Below, one piece after another: positions 1 to 8,981 of a stretch of 64,000 nt of DNA (positions are counted from its first letter, which is position 1; the number at the start of each line of letters is the position of its first letter). Origin of the DNA: Paraburkholderia xenovorans LB400. GTDB taxonomy: Bacteria > Pseudomonadota > Gammaproteobacteria > Burkholderiales > Burkholderiaceae. Both the position numbers and the translations under genes were made by a program. The stretch lies in contig NC_007951.1 of the NCBI RefSeq assembly GCF_000013645.1, forward strand, positions 682,001 to 746,000, written 5' to 3'. The notes below the pieces were generated by a model. The model saw only the letters and a program-made list of their open reading frames with translations, was not told where the DNA came from and did no database searches.

Positions 1-45
1 CTCGACCCTGACGCCGTTGATGAAGGAACAGTGAACGCGCAATGA
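1..45 (+). CDS. possible C-terminal tail of an upstream gene (partial)
   Basis: Reading from base 1 gives LDPDAVDEGTVNAQ followed by a TGA stop at 43-45. The acidic, ordinary-looking composition fits the last 14 residues of a gene entering from the left, but the piece is too short to identify. Between it and the next gene (46-174) I see no further coding signal. Confidence 0.3.
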   Translation, partial: LDPDAVDEGTVNAQ

Positions 46-174
46 AGACGGCCGAAGCGGGCGCACGTGGAGTGCGTCGGCTTCGCTTTGGTGAGTGGCA
101 GAGCCGCGAGCCCGTCGTGAGCCTGCTGCGCTTTCGCGCCGTGTGCTGAGCGCGTGATCGGCCTCCCCCGCGCG

Positions 175-1389
175 TCAGCGGCTTTGCTGGGTCGCTTCGC
201 GCAGCGTGGTGAGCGTGGTTTCGCGCACTTCTTCGTGGCTACCCTTCGATTCCAGCAGCGCGGTCAATGAACTCACCATCGTCTCGACCCGGAAGCGCGC
301 ATTGAACGTGCGGGCCGCCTGCGCGCGCATTGCGTCGCGAGCCGTGTCGTCCAGTTCGAGCCAGCGTATGAGATTCTTTTCCGTCCCGTCGACGGTATCC
401 GCGGCCACCATCCCCGCGCCGTCGGCTTCGATCTCGCGCCACACGTTGACCTTGTCGGAAATCAGCGCCGGCAGACCGCAGCCGAGCGCCTCGGCCACCG
501 CCACGCCGAAATTCTCCTGATGCGACGGCAGAATGAACACGTCGCTCGCATGAAACGCGCCCCACTTCAGCTCGCCCTGCAGCATGCCCGGCAGACTCAC
601 GCGATGCGCGACGCCGGCCGCCTGCGCCCGGGTGCGCAGCGTGGCGCCCCAGCCGGTTTCGTCCGGACCGGCGATCACGAGGTGCAACGTCTGATCGCGG
701 CTGGCAATGCGTGCGAACGCATCGATCAGCAGATCGCAGCCTTTCTTGGCGTGCACACGGCCGAGAAACAGCACGATGCGCTTGCCGCGCAAGCTCGGTA
801 TGGCGTGCAGGAACGCTTCGCGCAGCGGTGCGCCTTCGCGTTGCGGCACGCTCGTGCCGAACGGCACGATGCGTTCATGCGCCTTGTACAGCCAGAACGA
901 CTGGCGTGCTCGCGTGCGCTCTTCTTCGGTCGTGAAGATGACGGCGCGCGCGTCGCGCAATACCCGATATTCGGCCCACGGCCAGTACAGCCACTTCTTC
1001 AGATGCTTGAGCGGATAAGCCTCCTTGAACCACGGGTCCAGCATGCCGTGCACGTACACGTAGTACGGCACGTCGCTGCCGTGCAGTGCTTTCCATGCCG
1101 CGAAGCCGTGGTATTGCCACAAGCCGTGCACGATCACCGCGTCGAAGCGTTTCGCGTTGGCGGCAAGCCAGAGCGCGAGGCGCTCGCTGAAGCTGTAGCG
1201 GCCCCGGGTCGGGCCGAATGCGTGGACCGGAAACGGGTAAGCCGCAAGGTAGGCCTCGCTGGGCGCGTCGCAGGTGGCCACTTCGATTTCGTGTCCGGCT
1301 TGCTGCATGGCCGCGCCACTGCGGCGAACGCCTTCAACCGGACCGCCGGCGCGTGGGTCGACGCTTGCAAGCAGGTGGAGAATTTTCAT
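175..1389 (-). CDS. glycosyltransferase, GT4 family (exopolysaccharide)
   Basis: Predicted cytoplasmic or membrane-associated retaining glycosyltransferase of 404 residues that would add one sugar to a lipid-linked exopolysaccharide repeat unit. It begins MKILHLLASVDPRAGGPVEG, typical of the GT-B N-terminal domain with its glycine-rich loop. The C-terminal domain carries VLFLGRVHAKKGCDLLIDAF and the EX7E-type motif ENFGVAVAEALGCGLP, where the nucleotide-sugar is bound in GT4 enzymes. The start at 1389 overlaps the stop of the upstream polymerase gene by 4 bases (ATGA), so translation is probably coupled. The frame stays open much further upstream, but that extension lies antisense-free inside the polymerase gene and reads as a shadow. 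Donor and acceptor sugars cannot be told from sequence. Confidence 0.88.
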   Translation of the reverse strand: MKILHLLASVDPRAGGPVEGVRRSGAAMQQAGHEIEVATCDAPSEAYLAAYPFPVHAFGPTRGRYSFSERLALWLAANAKRFDAVIVHGLWQYHGFAAWKALHGSDVPYYVYVHGMLDPWFKEAYPLKHLKKWLYWPWAEYRVLRDARAVIFTTEEERTRARQSFWLYKAHERIVPFGTSVPQREGAPLREAFLHAIPSLRGKRIVLFLGRVHAKKGCDLLIDAFARIASRDQTLHLVIAGPDETGWGATLRTRAQAAGVAHRVSLPGMLQGELKWGAFHASDVFILPSHQENFGVAVAEALGCGLPALISDKVNVWREIEADGAGMVAADTVDGTEKNLIRWLELDDTARDAMRAQAARTFNARFRVETMVSSLTALLESKGSHEEVRETTLTTLREATQQSR

Positions 1390-2879
1390 CGGACGATATC
1401 GGGTCGGTTGGAGCGGTGCCTGGGCGGCGTGTGCGGAACGAGGGCGCCGAACTGGCCGGAGTCGCGCGCGGTGTGCGCCGTGCGCGACATGCCGAGCGTG
1501 GACGGCAGGTCGGCGCGGCCCATGCCCGGCTGGACCCTGCCCGGCAATTCGGGCATCGCGTCCGGGCGCACGTATGGCGGGCGGCGCAAGCGTCTCGCGC
1601 GCGCCGGCAGTGCGCGCTGCAAACGCGCGTGCGTGGCGATCATCAAGCCGAGCGCGACGCCGAATATCAGGCCGGAAAAACGCGGCCCGAGCGGATTGCC
1701 GCCGATCGAGGTGGCCGGTAAAGCGGCAAACAGCATGATGGCGCGCCCCAGCACCGGCAGCATCGGCGCGTCCGGCACGACCGAGCGCCAGTATCGATAC
1801 GAGAAGAAGCAGATCGCCAGCGCCGCGAGCGTGACCAGCGGCATGGCGAGGCCGAACAGCAGGCCGCCCGCGAAGAACTGATAGACCCAGAAGTTGTGTC
1901 CCGCGGCCCATTCATTGATCGCATAGAAGTCTTTCTCGCTGATCTGGCCGGCGAGATCCGGCAGATAGACCGGCGAGTAGCGATAGTAATGGCCGTAGCC
2001 TTCGCCGAACCATAACGCCGCCGGGTCCGCCGTCACCTGATCGTACTGGTCGCGCATTTCCGCGAGACGCGTGATGGTGGTCGGATCCTTGCCGGAGCGC
2101 GTTTCCTCGGAAGCGAAAATGCGCTGCGTCCAGTGCTCGGCGACGGTCGGAAAACTCAAGGCGGCGACGCCCGCGATGCCGGCGAGCACGGCACCGATGA
2201 TGATGCTGCGGCTCATGGCGCGCCAGATATGCTGGATCGACGGCGCGCTGAGCGCCACGGCGATCAGGAACAGCAGCACGGTGCCGACCAGCACGCTGCG
2301 GGTGACGCTCAGCAATTCGATCAGGATACTGAGCGCGAACACGCCCACGGTAAAAAAGGAAAAACGCTTCGCCACGACGAATTCATGCAGCAACACGCCT
2401 TGCAAACCCAGCAGCGTCACGGAGAGGATGCGGAAACGCACGTCCTCGAGATCGCCGCCGGTCGCGAGGCCGTAGACCATCGTGAACACGAGGCTGATGA
2501 CGTTGGCAATGAACAGGGCTTTTTCGAACTGGGCGATGCGAAACTCGCTCCACGGGCGGCACGCCACGAGATAGCCGAGCATGAAGAGGATGAACGGCAG
2601 CAGCACCCGCAGATAGTTGCCGGAATCGTTGTCCTGAACCAGTTGCGCGACGATGCTGCCGAACACGCACAGCATCATGCTCCACGTGACGGCCGAGCGT
2701 AGCCGCGAACGCTCGTGAAAACGCGGTGCGATGAGAAGCAGGGCAATCCCCGCGGCGATCGCCGGAAGGACGAAGATGAACTGCGCGAAGTGACCTGTAT
2801 TCGCGTCGGTCGCCTTATAGTCGAACGCAAGCGGTATCAGGAAAATCCATATCCAGGGCGTTGCATACTGATGACGCAT
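1386..2879 (-). CDS. O-antigen ligase/polymerase-like membrane protein (Wzy-like)
   Basis: 497-residue polytopic membrane protein with about ten to twelve hydrophobic segments in its first 390 residues and a large loop around residues 245-310 (EETRSGKDPTTITRLAEMRD onwards). Such a loop is the usual place for the catalytic periplasmic loop of the Wzy/WaaL superfamily. The family joins undecaprenyl-linked oligosaccharide units or transfers them to an acceptor at the periplasmic face. The last ~100 residues are hydrophilic and rich in Arg and Pro, which is unusual for the family. A strong ribosome site (GGGGAGGA) lies 7 bases before the ATG. It is co-transcribed with the downstream glycosyltransferase (4-base overlap). 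Polymerase and ligase cannot be separated by sequence alone; a second protein of similar type sits at 11387-12547. Confidence 0.78.
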   Translation of the reverse strand: MRHQYATPWIWIFLIPLAFDYKATDANTGHFAQFIFVLPAIAAGIALLLIAPRFHERSRLRSAVTWSMMLCVFGSIVAQLVQDNDSGNYLRVLLPFILFMLGYLVACRPWSEFRIAQFEKALFIANVISLVFTMVYGLATGGDLEDVRFRILSVTLLGLQGVLLHEFVVAKRFSFFTVGVFALSILIELLSVTRSVLVGTVLLFLIAVALSAPSIQHIWRAMSRSIIIGAVLAGIAGVAALSFPTVAEHWTQRIFASEETRSGKDPTTITRLAEMRDQYDQVTADPAALWFGEGYGHYYRYSPVYLPDLAGQISEKDFYAINEWAAGHNFWVYQFFAGGLLFGLAMPLVTLAALAICFFSYRYWRSVVPDAPMLPVLGRAIMLFAALPATSIGGNPLGPRFSGLIFGVALGLMIATHARLQRALPARARRLRRPPYVRPDAMPELPGRVQPGMGRADLPSTLGMSRTAHTARDSGQFGALVPHTPPRHRSNRPDIVR

Positions 2880-3266
2880 TACCGATTCCTCCCCGTCGCG
2901 TTCGGTCCGCCGTCGGTCTTTAGCGGACGGTCTCGCATCGGGTTATTTTGAAGGAATCTCCACGCCCGTTAGTTGGCTGGGCCGCATTCGTCGAACATTG
3001 CCTGGGTTCTGGCGGCAGTGGAAAGCGCATGCTCTGCAAGACGCGCGCAAACTTGCGCATGTTGTCGGCCAATGCCTTGAAGTTGGCGCGCACGCACGCT
3101 TGCCGACACCGAATATGCAAAAAGGGCCGTGCCCTGCGAGAGAGAGACTGCAACCAGCTTGCATGAGACCGGAGCAATGCGCAACGCGCGACTCTGGTCG
3201 ACAGCATTTGCATAGGACGCGGGTAATGCGCTGACGCGCCGACTCGGGTCGATAGGGGAGAACAAC
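2880..3266. promoter_or_regulatory. divergent intergenic region between polymerase and acyltransferase genes
   Basis: 387 bases between two gene starts that point away from each other, so promoters for both must lie here. Good Shine-Dalgarno sequences are seen at each end (GGGGAGGA for the left gene, AGGGGAG for the right gene). I found no convincing -35/-10 pair or palindrome, and the short open frames inside have no ribosome sites. Confidence 0.5.
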
Positions 3267-4418
3267 ATGAAATTATTCGGCGGGGCGGGACCCGCAACAG
3301 CCGGGCGGGCGGTCGAACTGGACTTCGTGCGCGGCATTGCCATCATCATGGTGATGGGTTTTCACTTTCATGCTGTTCATACCGGCAATTACCTCATCCA
3401 GATTATTGAGTACCCGCTGAAGAACTTCGGCCGCGAAGGCGTGAATCTGTTCTTTACGCTCAGTGGTTTTCTGGTGGGCGGGCTGCTGCTTCGGCAGTAC
3501 GCCGAAACGGGCCATGTGGATGCGCGCCGTTTTATCATCCGGCGGATTTTCCGTATCTGGCCCGCGTATTACGTGCTGATCATCTTTCATGTTCTGGCCG
3601 GCCGGCACCCGTGGAATACCTTCCTGATCCAGAACCTGACTCACCTGCAGAATTATCTGGGTACGTCGATTACGCAGACCTGGAGTCTTGCGGTTGAAGA
3701 ACACTTTTATCTGGTGCTGCCCGCGCTTCTGCTTCTGTTCGCGCGCTGGCGTCTCGGCGCGTGGACGATTGTGGGCGTGCTCACGGGGATCTGCGCCGTG
3801 GTGCTCACCGCGCGCTGTTTCGCCGTCGCGGGCGGCAATCTCGAGGCGGCATTCGCGTACACGCAATACCGTATCGACAGTTTGCTGGTCGGCGTGATTC
3901 TTTCCGCGATCTACTGGATGAAGCCCGGTGTCTACCATCAGTTGGCGAGGCGCAAGTGGTTGCTGGTCTTCAGCGTCGTTCTGCTCTGCGCGTGGCTTGC
4001 GTTTGCCACGAAGAATCTCGCGCTGGATGAAAGCATCGGCTATACGATCCAGGCAATCGGCTTCGCTGCGCTGATCGTGCTGGTGCTGGAGTACTCCGGA
4101 TCGTTGCGTACCTTGTGGATCTATCGCGGCGTGGCCTGGATCGGCCTCTATTCGTACGGTATTTACTTGTGGCATTCGCTCGCGCTCGCGCCCGGCGACA
4201 TGCTGATCCGCAAAGCGACCGCGATGGGCCTCGCGCCGAGCCTTATCTGGGTTGTCGCGCTCACGGCGCAATTTGCGATTGCGATTACGATCGGCTACGT
4301 GACCACGCGTGCGATCGAATACCCGTTCCTGCTGATGCGCAACGCGCTGTTCCCGGAAAAGCGCAGCAGTTCGGTGCGCGAGGAAGTGCCCGTGGCTGCC
4401 GGTGGCCAGTTGTCCTGA
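3267..4418 (+). CDS. acyltransferase 3 family (OafA/YrhL-like) membrane protein
   Basis: 383-residue integral membrane O-acyltransferase. The start (ATG after AGGGGAG) leads into ELDFVRGIAIIMVMGFHFHA, the first helix of acyltransferase-3 proteins, whose (R/K)G-x(10)-H signature is visible. NLFFTLSGFLVGGLLLRQY and RRIFRIWPAYY are two further family hallmarks, and TWSLAVEEHFYLVLP is the conserved W-S-L-x-x-E-x-x-F-Y block. The family moves acetyl or other acyl groups across the inner membrane onto surface sugars. There is no C-terminal SGNH domain, so this is the short form. Its position among exopolysaccharide genes suggests it acylates that polymer. It is transcribed alone, divergent from the polymerase operon. 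Confidence 0.9.
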   Translation: MKLFGGAGPATAGRAVELDFVRGIAIIMVMGFHFHAVHTGNYLIQIIEYPLKNFGREGVNLFFTLSGFLVGGLLLRQYAETGHVDARRFIIRRIFRIWPAYYVLIIFHVLAGRHPWNTFLIQNLTHLQNYLGTSITQTWSLAVEEHFYLVLPALLLLFARWRLGAWTIVGVLTGICAVVLTARCFAVAGGNLEAAFAYTQYRIDSLLVGVILSAIYWMKPGVYHQLARRKWLLVFSVVLLCAWLAFATKNLALDESIGYTIQAIGFAALIVLVLEYSGSLRTLWIYRGVAWIGLYSYGIYLWHSLALAPGDMLIRKATAMGLAPSLIWVVALTAQFAIAITIGYVTTRAIEYPFLLMRNALFPEKRSSSVREEVPVAAGGQLS

Positions 4419-4514
4419 ATGCAGGAGGATGCGCCGGTGGCGCGCAAGGAACTCGCGCGCCCGCCTGCGCGGCCGGTGACAGCCAATCGGCGCTGCGGCC
4501 GGCGCGGGGTTCCG

Positions 4515-6209
4515 CTACCGTCGTGCCGGCATGAGGTAACGGGGAACCGGACCCACTCGCCAGCGGAAATTCTGGGCGGTAATCGTGACAGGCGTGTCGA
4601 CACCTTGCCAGTCACGCTGAATATATTCTCCAGGCGGCAGGCTTATCGATGCAACACGTTGGCTGCCGTCGACGGTCCAGCCAACGAAAACCGGATCATC
4701 GGTGCCGTATTGATAGGCCTTGACGCTCTCATCATCGACCAGCGCCTTTGCCCAGGCACGTTTGCCCACCGTGCTGCTCAATACCGACGCCGCAACGAAT
4801 GCAGGTTTGGGTGTCAGGTCGTGATGCAGCAAGCCGAAATTATGTTCGATGTTATCGAGGTCGGTGCCGTCGTCGACGAAGTCATACCAGAACAGAACGC
4901 GAACCGTGCCGTAGCGCCGTGATAACAGATAGCTGCGCACCAGATTGGCCGCTTGAGTGGCCTCGTCTTGCCCCGGCTCTTTGGGATTCACAGGCCAGCC
5001 CATTTCCGTCACCCAGACCTGCAGGGGTCGGCCGTCCGTTTTCATGTGATCGGCCGTGAAGTCGCGCAGATAAGGCCACACCGTCGGAATGTTCACGAAG
5101 TCGATGGGTGCGCCTTCGGTTTTGTACCCCTTTTCCGGCGTATGAGGCGACATGTAGGGGTGTATGCTAAATCCGCTCTGGTCGTTCAACGCCCCTTCCT
5201 TGATCAGTCCGACAACGCAGTCGCCGCCGGGGCCGCCGCCCGCGCCACCACCGCCGCAGGCGATGACCGATGCAGCGGGATTGACATCCTTGATGGCGCC
5301 GAACGTTTCCCATAACAGTGCGGCATAGTCGGCGTAGCTGATTTTGCTGAAGTCCGGCTCATTCCACACTTCCCAATATTGAACCGCGCCGCCGTAGGGA
5401 GCAGTGACAGCGTTGTCTCCATAGCGGGCTACAACGGCATCGACGTAATCAGCGAATCGCGCACGGGCCTCGGGGGACAGTGGGAAATTCGACTTTGAAA
5501 AAAGTTTCGGGTAGGCGCGCGGATTACCCTCGTCGAGAACGACTAAAGGCGAAATGCCGAGCTGTTTGGACAAGGCAAGATAGGCGTCATACCTCTTGGG
5601 AAAGACAAAAACACCCGCTTTTTTCTCGACGGTATCCCAGTAGATGTCGTCCCGAATCCACGAGAATCCAGCCTGCTTTACGAGCGGCAACAATACCGAG
5701 GGCGGTGGTGTGCCGTCCTGACCGAAATGGGTGCCGACACCGAAATCGGGAGGCCCGAGCTCCGTACGTTTCGTCACGATAGCCAGCGTGCTCGTCGTTT
5801 TATCGAGCGTTTCCCCGTCCGGTGATTTCAAGGTTGCTTCGATGCGGAACAATCCCATACGGGGAATGGTTACGGCAACGTTGAACGCCTTGTCGTCCTG
5901 CATGCGGCCGATGGTGTTTTCATACGAGGCGAGTCGCGTCGGCAACACCTTTCCGTCGCTGTCATAGGGATAGACGCCGACCGTTATTTTCGTTGCGCGT
6001 GGGATGTCCGGTGGCAGGACCTCAAACCGCAGTACCTTCTTTCCGCTCGCTGGTGTGACTTGCGAGCCCGGCGCATTGACCAATTGCAGTTTGACCTGTG
6101 CGTACGATCCGCTCGAGAACGCCAGAAGCACAACCAGTGCAGACCGCGCAGCCCGTCCAGATAGGCGTGATTGGAATAAGCAGCTTCGGCCGCGATGAAT
6201 CATGAGCAT
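4515..6209 (-). CDS. secreted glycoside hydrolase (GH39/clan A-like, PslG-type)
   Basis: 564-residue exported protein. The ATG at 6209 is chosen because AGGA stands 8 bases upstream and the protein then opens with a signal peptide (RSALVVLLAFSSGSYAQ, likely cut after A-x-A-Q). A beta-rich domain of about 140 residues follows, then a TIM-barrel hydrolase domain beginning near FGVGTHFGQDG. EVWNEPDFSK supplies the conserved Asn-Glu acid/base and VWVTEMGWPV the likely nucleophile Glu, as in clan A hydrolases such as GH39 and GH5. PslG of Pseudomonas is a GH39 enzyme in an exopolysaccharide operon, and this gene sits in a comparable place, so trimming or degradation of the exopolysaccharide in the periplasm is the likely job. 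Exact family and substrate are inference. Confidence 0.75.
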   Translation of the reverse strand: MLMIHRGRSCLFQSRLSGRAARSALVVLLAFSSGSYAQVKLQLVNAPGSQVTPASGKKVLRFEVLPPDIPRATKITVGVYPYDSDGKVLPTRLASYENTIGRMQDDKAFNVAVTIPRMGLFRIEATLKSPDGETLDKTTSTLAIVTKRTELGPPDFGVGTHFGQDGTPPPSVLLPLVKQAGFSWIRDDIYWDTVEKKAGVFVFPKRYDAYLALSKQLGISPLVVLDEGNPRAYPKLFSKSNFPLSPEARARFADYVDAVVARYGDNAVTAPYGGAVQYWEVWNEPDFSKISYADYAALLWETFGAIKDVNPAASVIACGGGGAGGGPGGDCVVGLIKEGALNDQSGFSIHPYMSPHTPEKGYKTEGAPIDFVNIPTVWPYLRDFTADHMKTDGRPLQVWVTEMGWPVNPKEPGQDEATQAANLVRSYLLSRRYGTVRVLFWYDFVDDGTDLDNIEHNFGLLHHDLTPKPAFVAASVLSSTVGKRAWAKALVDDESVKAYQYGTDDPVFVGWTVDGSQRVASISLPPGEYIQRDWQGVDTPVTITAQNFRWRVGPVPRYLMPARR

Positions 6210-7200
6210 CGTACCAATCCTCGTTGAATCGATTATGAATGGCTCAGGGAGTTCGGTGAGCAGAGAGAAGCGGGTGGCTGCAAGCGCCGGAGGCGGGAAG
6301 CGGCGCAGAACCCGGCATTCCCTGGCGGCAAGCAGAGCCACGATAGGGGCCACGCGGCTGCTTGTCAGTACGAAATCGAACTTTCGACAACTTTCGCTGC
6401 AGCGCTTCAGTTCAACAGAGCTAACAACGCGATAGCTGTTTACCGCGCAGTCGCGCGGGCCTAGCTAGCACATGTCACCTTCGAAAAACTTGCGGGATGC
6501 GATGCCTGCCGCTCAGCGTCGGACGCGGACACCTCAATGAAGCGTGCCTTGCTGGTCTCGCGTCTTCGGTACGTTTGAGTACATATGTCCGTTCTCGGTG
6601 CTGGGGCGCACTTCGAAATCCGCACGGGTTCGCGCGGTTTCCTACGACCAGAAGAGATTGCGCGGCGGCTTATGGGCAGCGAATTACGCGGCTGAAGAAA
6701 ATCCAATTGTTTTCAGGTGAAGCCGTAGTCGCGTCGATTAGATCAGTCGGAATGATTTTTCATAGAGTAAGGCCGGTAGTTGTCGCTTTAAGGGTCGGAA
6801 TTCTTATATTGGCGGATTACCAAATCATTATTCATACGAATAAAAACGCGCTGACTATTCGTATGAATAAATGACCTTGGCAATCGGGGTTTTATAAGGG
6901 GCGGGTTGCTGGACAAAAGGCACAACAGGGACTTCCGTCCTGCTAAAGCATAAAAAAGAGGCCGTGAAAACTAATAATTAATGAACAAATAAAATTTCTC
7001 GCTGTTGAAACGCAACATTTGTATGTACGGTGCCGAACACATGCTCCTCTTTTATGCTCCGCGTAATGCGGATATTTGCTCGTTCGGATAAGTATGGAGA
7101 AAGTTCGCCTTATCGTTCCAGTTTTACATCCGGTTACAACATACGAAAAAGGTCGGCACATATACTGCGATCCCTTTCCCGTCCTGCGTAACTTATACTC
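6210..7200. other. long AT-rich divergent intergenic region
   Basis: About 990 bases between two divergently transcribed hydrolase genes. From about 6700 to 7200 the base composition is clearly more AT-rich than the rest of the window. It holds a perfect inverted repeat (separate entry) and several AT tracts that could be promoters, but no reading frame with a ribosome site and protein-like composition. It is unusually long for a bacterial promoter region, and the bias could mark transferred or H-NS-type silenced DNA. Confidence 0.5.
6828..6870. repeat. perfect 15-bp inverted repeat with palindromic arms (candidate operator)
   Basis: TTATTCATACGAATA at 6828-6842 is followed after 13 bases by its exact complement TATTCGTATGAATAA at 6856-6870. 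Each arm is itself a small palindrome, TATTC-N4-GAATA, so the element can also be read as two operator half-turn sites centred 28 bases apart. It lies 331 bases before the start of the exported hydrolase at 7201. No U-tract follows, so it is not an ordinary terminator. Confidence 0.7.
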
Positions 7201-8652
7201 ATGACCTTCGCTAACCGACCAAAAAAACAGCAAGTTCTTCCGCATTCCCTCTACTCGTCAGACCCTGCCGCATCTGTCCCTCGAAGGAAATTCCTCGCCG
7301 GTCTCGTCGCGGGCGCCGGAACGATCGCACTTTCCGCATGCGGCGGTGGAGGCGGCGACTCCCCGGCGGCCGTGGCCAATGATGCTACTGTGGCCAATAA
7401 GGCCGGGTCGAGCGGATTCACCGTAACGGCCCCCGCGGCCAATGCGACTGTATCCGGGACCATCACAGTGAGCGGCACCGCCGGCAGCAACTGGCGCAAT
7501 GTGGCCGTCTACGACCACGCAACCGTTGCCAAGATTGGCGCCGACACGACGCCGAGCGGCGGCAAATTTGCAATCCAGCTTGATACGACTAAATTGGCTG
7601 CGGGCTCGCGCCAGATCGATGTCGTCGCATTTTCAGTTCCGGCGGGACAAGCCGGCGGCACCAAGACCACGCAGACCATCACGGTCAACGTCACCCGGGC
7701 GGCTTCCGGGTCGACTTCGGGCGCACTGTTCTACGGTATGAATGGGCACCTTGCATGGCCCGACGGCATTTATCACACCATGTCGGCGGCTGCCCAACTG
7801 GCGTTGCTCAAGGATCTCGGTGTCACGAACTATCGTGTCGACGTGGCAGATGCAGGCATGGCTCAGACCGTCGCTAACGCGTTGACCGGGGCGTTCGCCG
7901 GCAGCGGCGTGGCCATCATGCCGTGTATCAACGCCTGGTCGACCAGCTATAACCAGTATGGTTCGGAATCGGCCGCATACACGTTGGGCTACAACCTGGG
8001 GGCCTCGATCGCCAAGCCGCTGAAGGGCCTCGTCAAGTACATCGAGTGCGGTAACGAACTCGACTCGGATGGCCTGATTACGAACGGCGACGGCAGCAAC
8101 ACGAACAACTACAGCCCCGCGATCTGGCCGGCATTCCGCGGAGTCATTCGGGGCATGATCGACGGCGTGAAGGCCATCGACCCGACTATCCAGTGCGGCG
8201 TCAACGTTGGTGTCCCGCTCGCCTATCGCGCCTTGCAGATGCTATGGAGCGGCATCACGCCCGATGGCTCGGTCAACGGTGTCTCCGGTGCAGCGCCGAT
8301 CCGCTGGGATTACACGACTTTCCACTGGTACCAGAGCTCGGGCGATATCATTTGCGGATGGCGAAACAACGCCTGTGTGAATGTGCTGCAAATTCTGAAG
8401 GACTCCTTTAACGTACCGATCTGGTTGACTGAGTGGGGCTGGCAAGGCAGCCAGGTTACGCCGGCGCAACAGGCGAGCTACGTAACCACTGCATTGACGG
8501 AGTATCGATCCCTAAAGGATCAATACAACATTCAGTCTGTTCAGATGTACTGTCTGATCGATCCGGACTTCGGTCTCCTGCAGGCAGACGGCGTCACGAA
8601 AAATCCGTCCTATTCCGCCTTCAAGAAATTCGTGGCCGCCAATCCCGTCTAA
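7201..8652 (+). CDS. Tat-type lipoprotein glycoside hydrolase with Ig-like domain
   Basis: 483 residues. The N-terminus has a twin-arginine motif (RRKFLAGLVAG) directly before a lipobox (LSAC), so the protein is probably Tat-exported and lipid-anchored; the linker CGGGGGD is typical of such lipoproteins. Residues ~70-165 form an Ig-like/Big domain (FTVTAPAANATVSGTITVSG). A TIM-barrel domain follows, with YIECGNELDSDG (Asn-Glu, acid/base) and IWLTEWGWQG (nucleophile Glu), as in clan A hydrolases. It stands immediately upstream of the Wzc-like gene in the exopolysaccharide cluster, so processing of the polymer is a reasonable inference. A ribosome site is not obvious before the ATG at 7201. Confidence 0.72.
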   Translation: MTFANRPKKQQVLPHSLYSSDPAASVPRRKFLAGLVAGAGTIALSACGGGGGDSPAAVANDATVANKAGSSGFTVTAPAANATVSGTITVSGTAGSNWRNVAVYDHATVAKIGADTTPSGGKFAIQLDTTKLAAGSRQIDVVAFSVPAGQAGGTKTTQTITVNVTRAASGSTSGALFYGMNGHLAWPDGIYHTMSAAAQLALLKDLGVTNYRVDVADAGMAQTVANALTGAFAGSGVAIMPCINAWSTSYNQYGSESAAYTLGYNLGASIAKPLKGLVKYIECGNELDSDGLITNGDGSNTNNYSPAIWPAFRGVIRGMIDGVKAIDPTIQCGVNVGVPLAYRALQMLWSGITPDGSVNGVSGAAPIRWDYTTFHWYQSSGDIICGWRNNACVNVLQILKDSFNVPIWLTEWGWQGSQVTPAQQASYVTTALTEYRSLKDQYNIQSVQMYCLIDPDFGLLQADGVTKNPSYSAFKKFVAANPV

Positions 8653-8699
8653 CCCGATCCATCGCGCCGGTATTTGGCGCGGCAGCCTTTCCCCTACGT

Positions 8700-8738
8700 A
8701 GCCCGCGCGCTTTCTACAGGCCGCGGGCTGTCTCTTTT
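8700..8738 (+). terminator. probable intrinsic terminator after the lipoprotein hydrolase
   Basis: AGCCCGCG (8700-8707) pairs with CGCGGGCT (8722-8729) across a 14-base loop and is followed by TCTCTTTT. A second GC-rich hairpin (CGCGCC/GGCGCG, 8663-8681) lies just upstream. Together they fill the first part of the 329-base gap 8653-8981; the rest shows only the ribosome site of the next gene. Confidence 0.5.
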
Positions 8739-8981
8739 GGCCGCAAGCGTGCGCGGCCCGATCTTGGAGTCTTGTGCGGTATAGCACAGACGATGTCGCT
8801 GCGGCGCCGCAATCTGTAAGGCGAGACCGGACCGCCCCGCCGGGCCACTAGCGAGCCCACGATCCTCACGCAAGCATGACGGATGCCTCATGCAATCCGA
8901 TGCGCCAAGCGAGGCGCGCCGGGCGGAGAGGATTTGCCGCCAGTGGTTCGCTCTGGTTCTAATAGACAAGGAGTCCGTCGT

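Noticed and set aside
520..1881. Long plus-strand frame opposite the glycosyltransferase and polymerase
   Set aside because: Composition (Arg, Ala, Gln) is that of a high-GC shadow and no start signal precedes it.
1390..1911. N-terminal extension of the first glycosyltransferase
   Set aside because: Lies wholly within the polymerase gene in another frame, Arg/Ala-rich; the true start at 1389 overlaps the polymerase stop by 4 bases.
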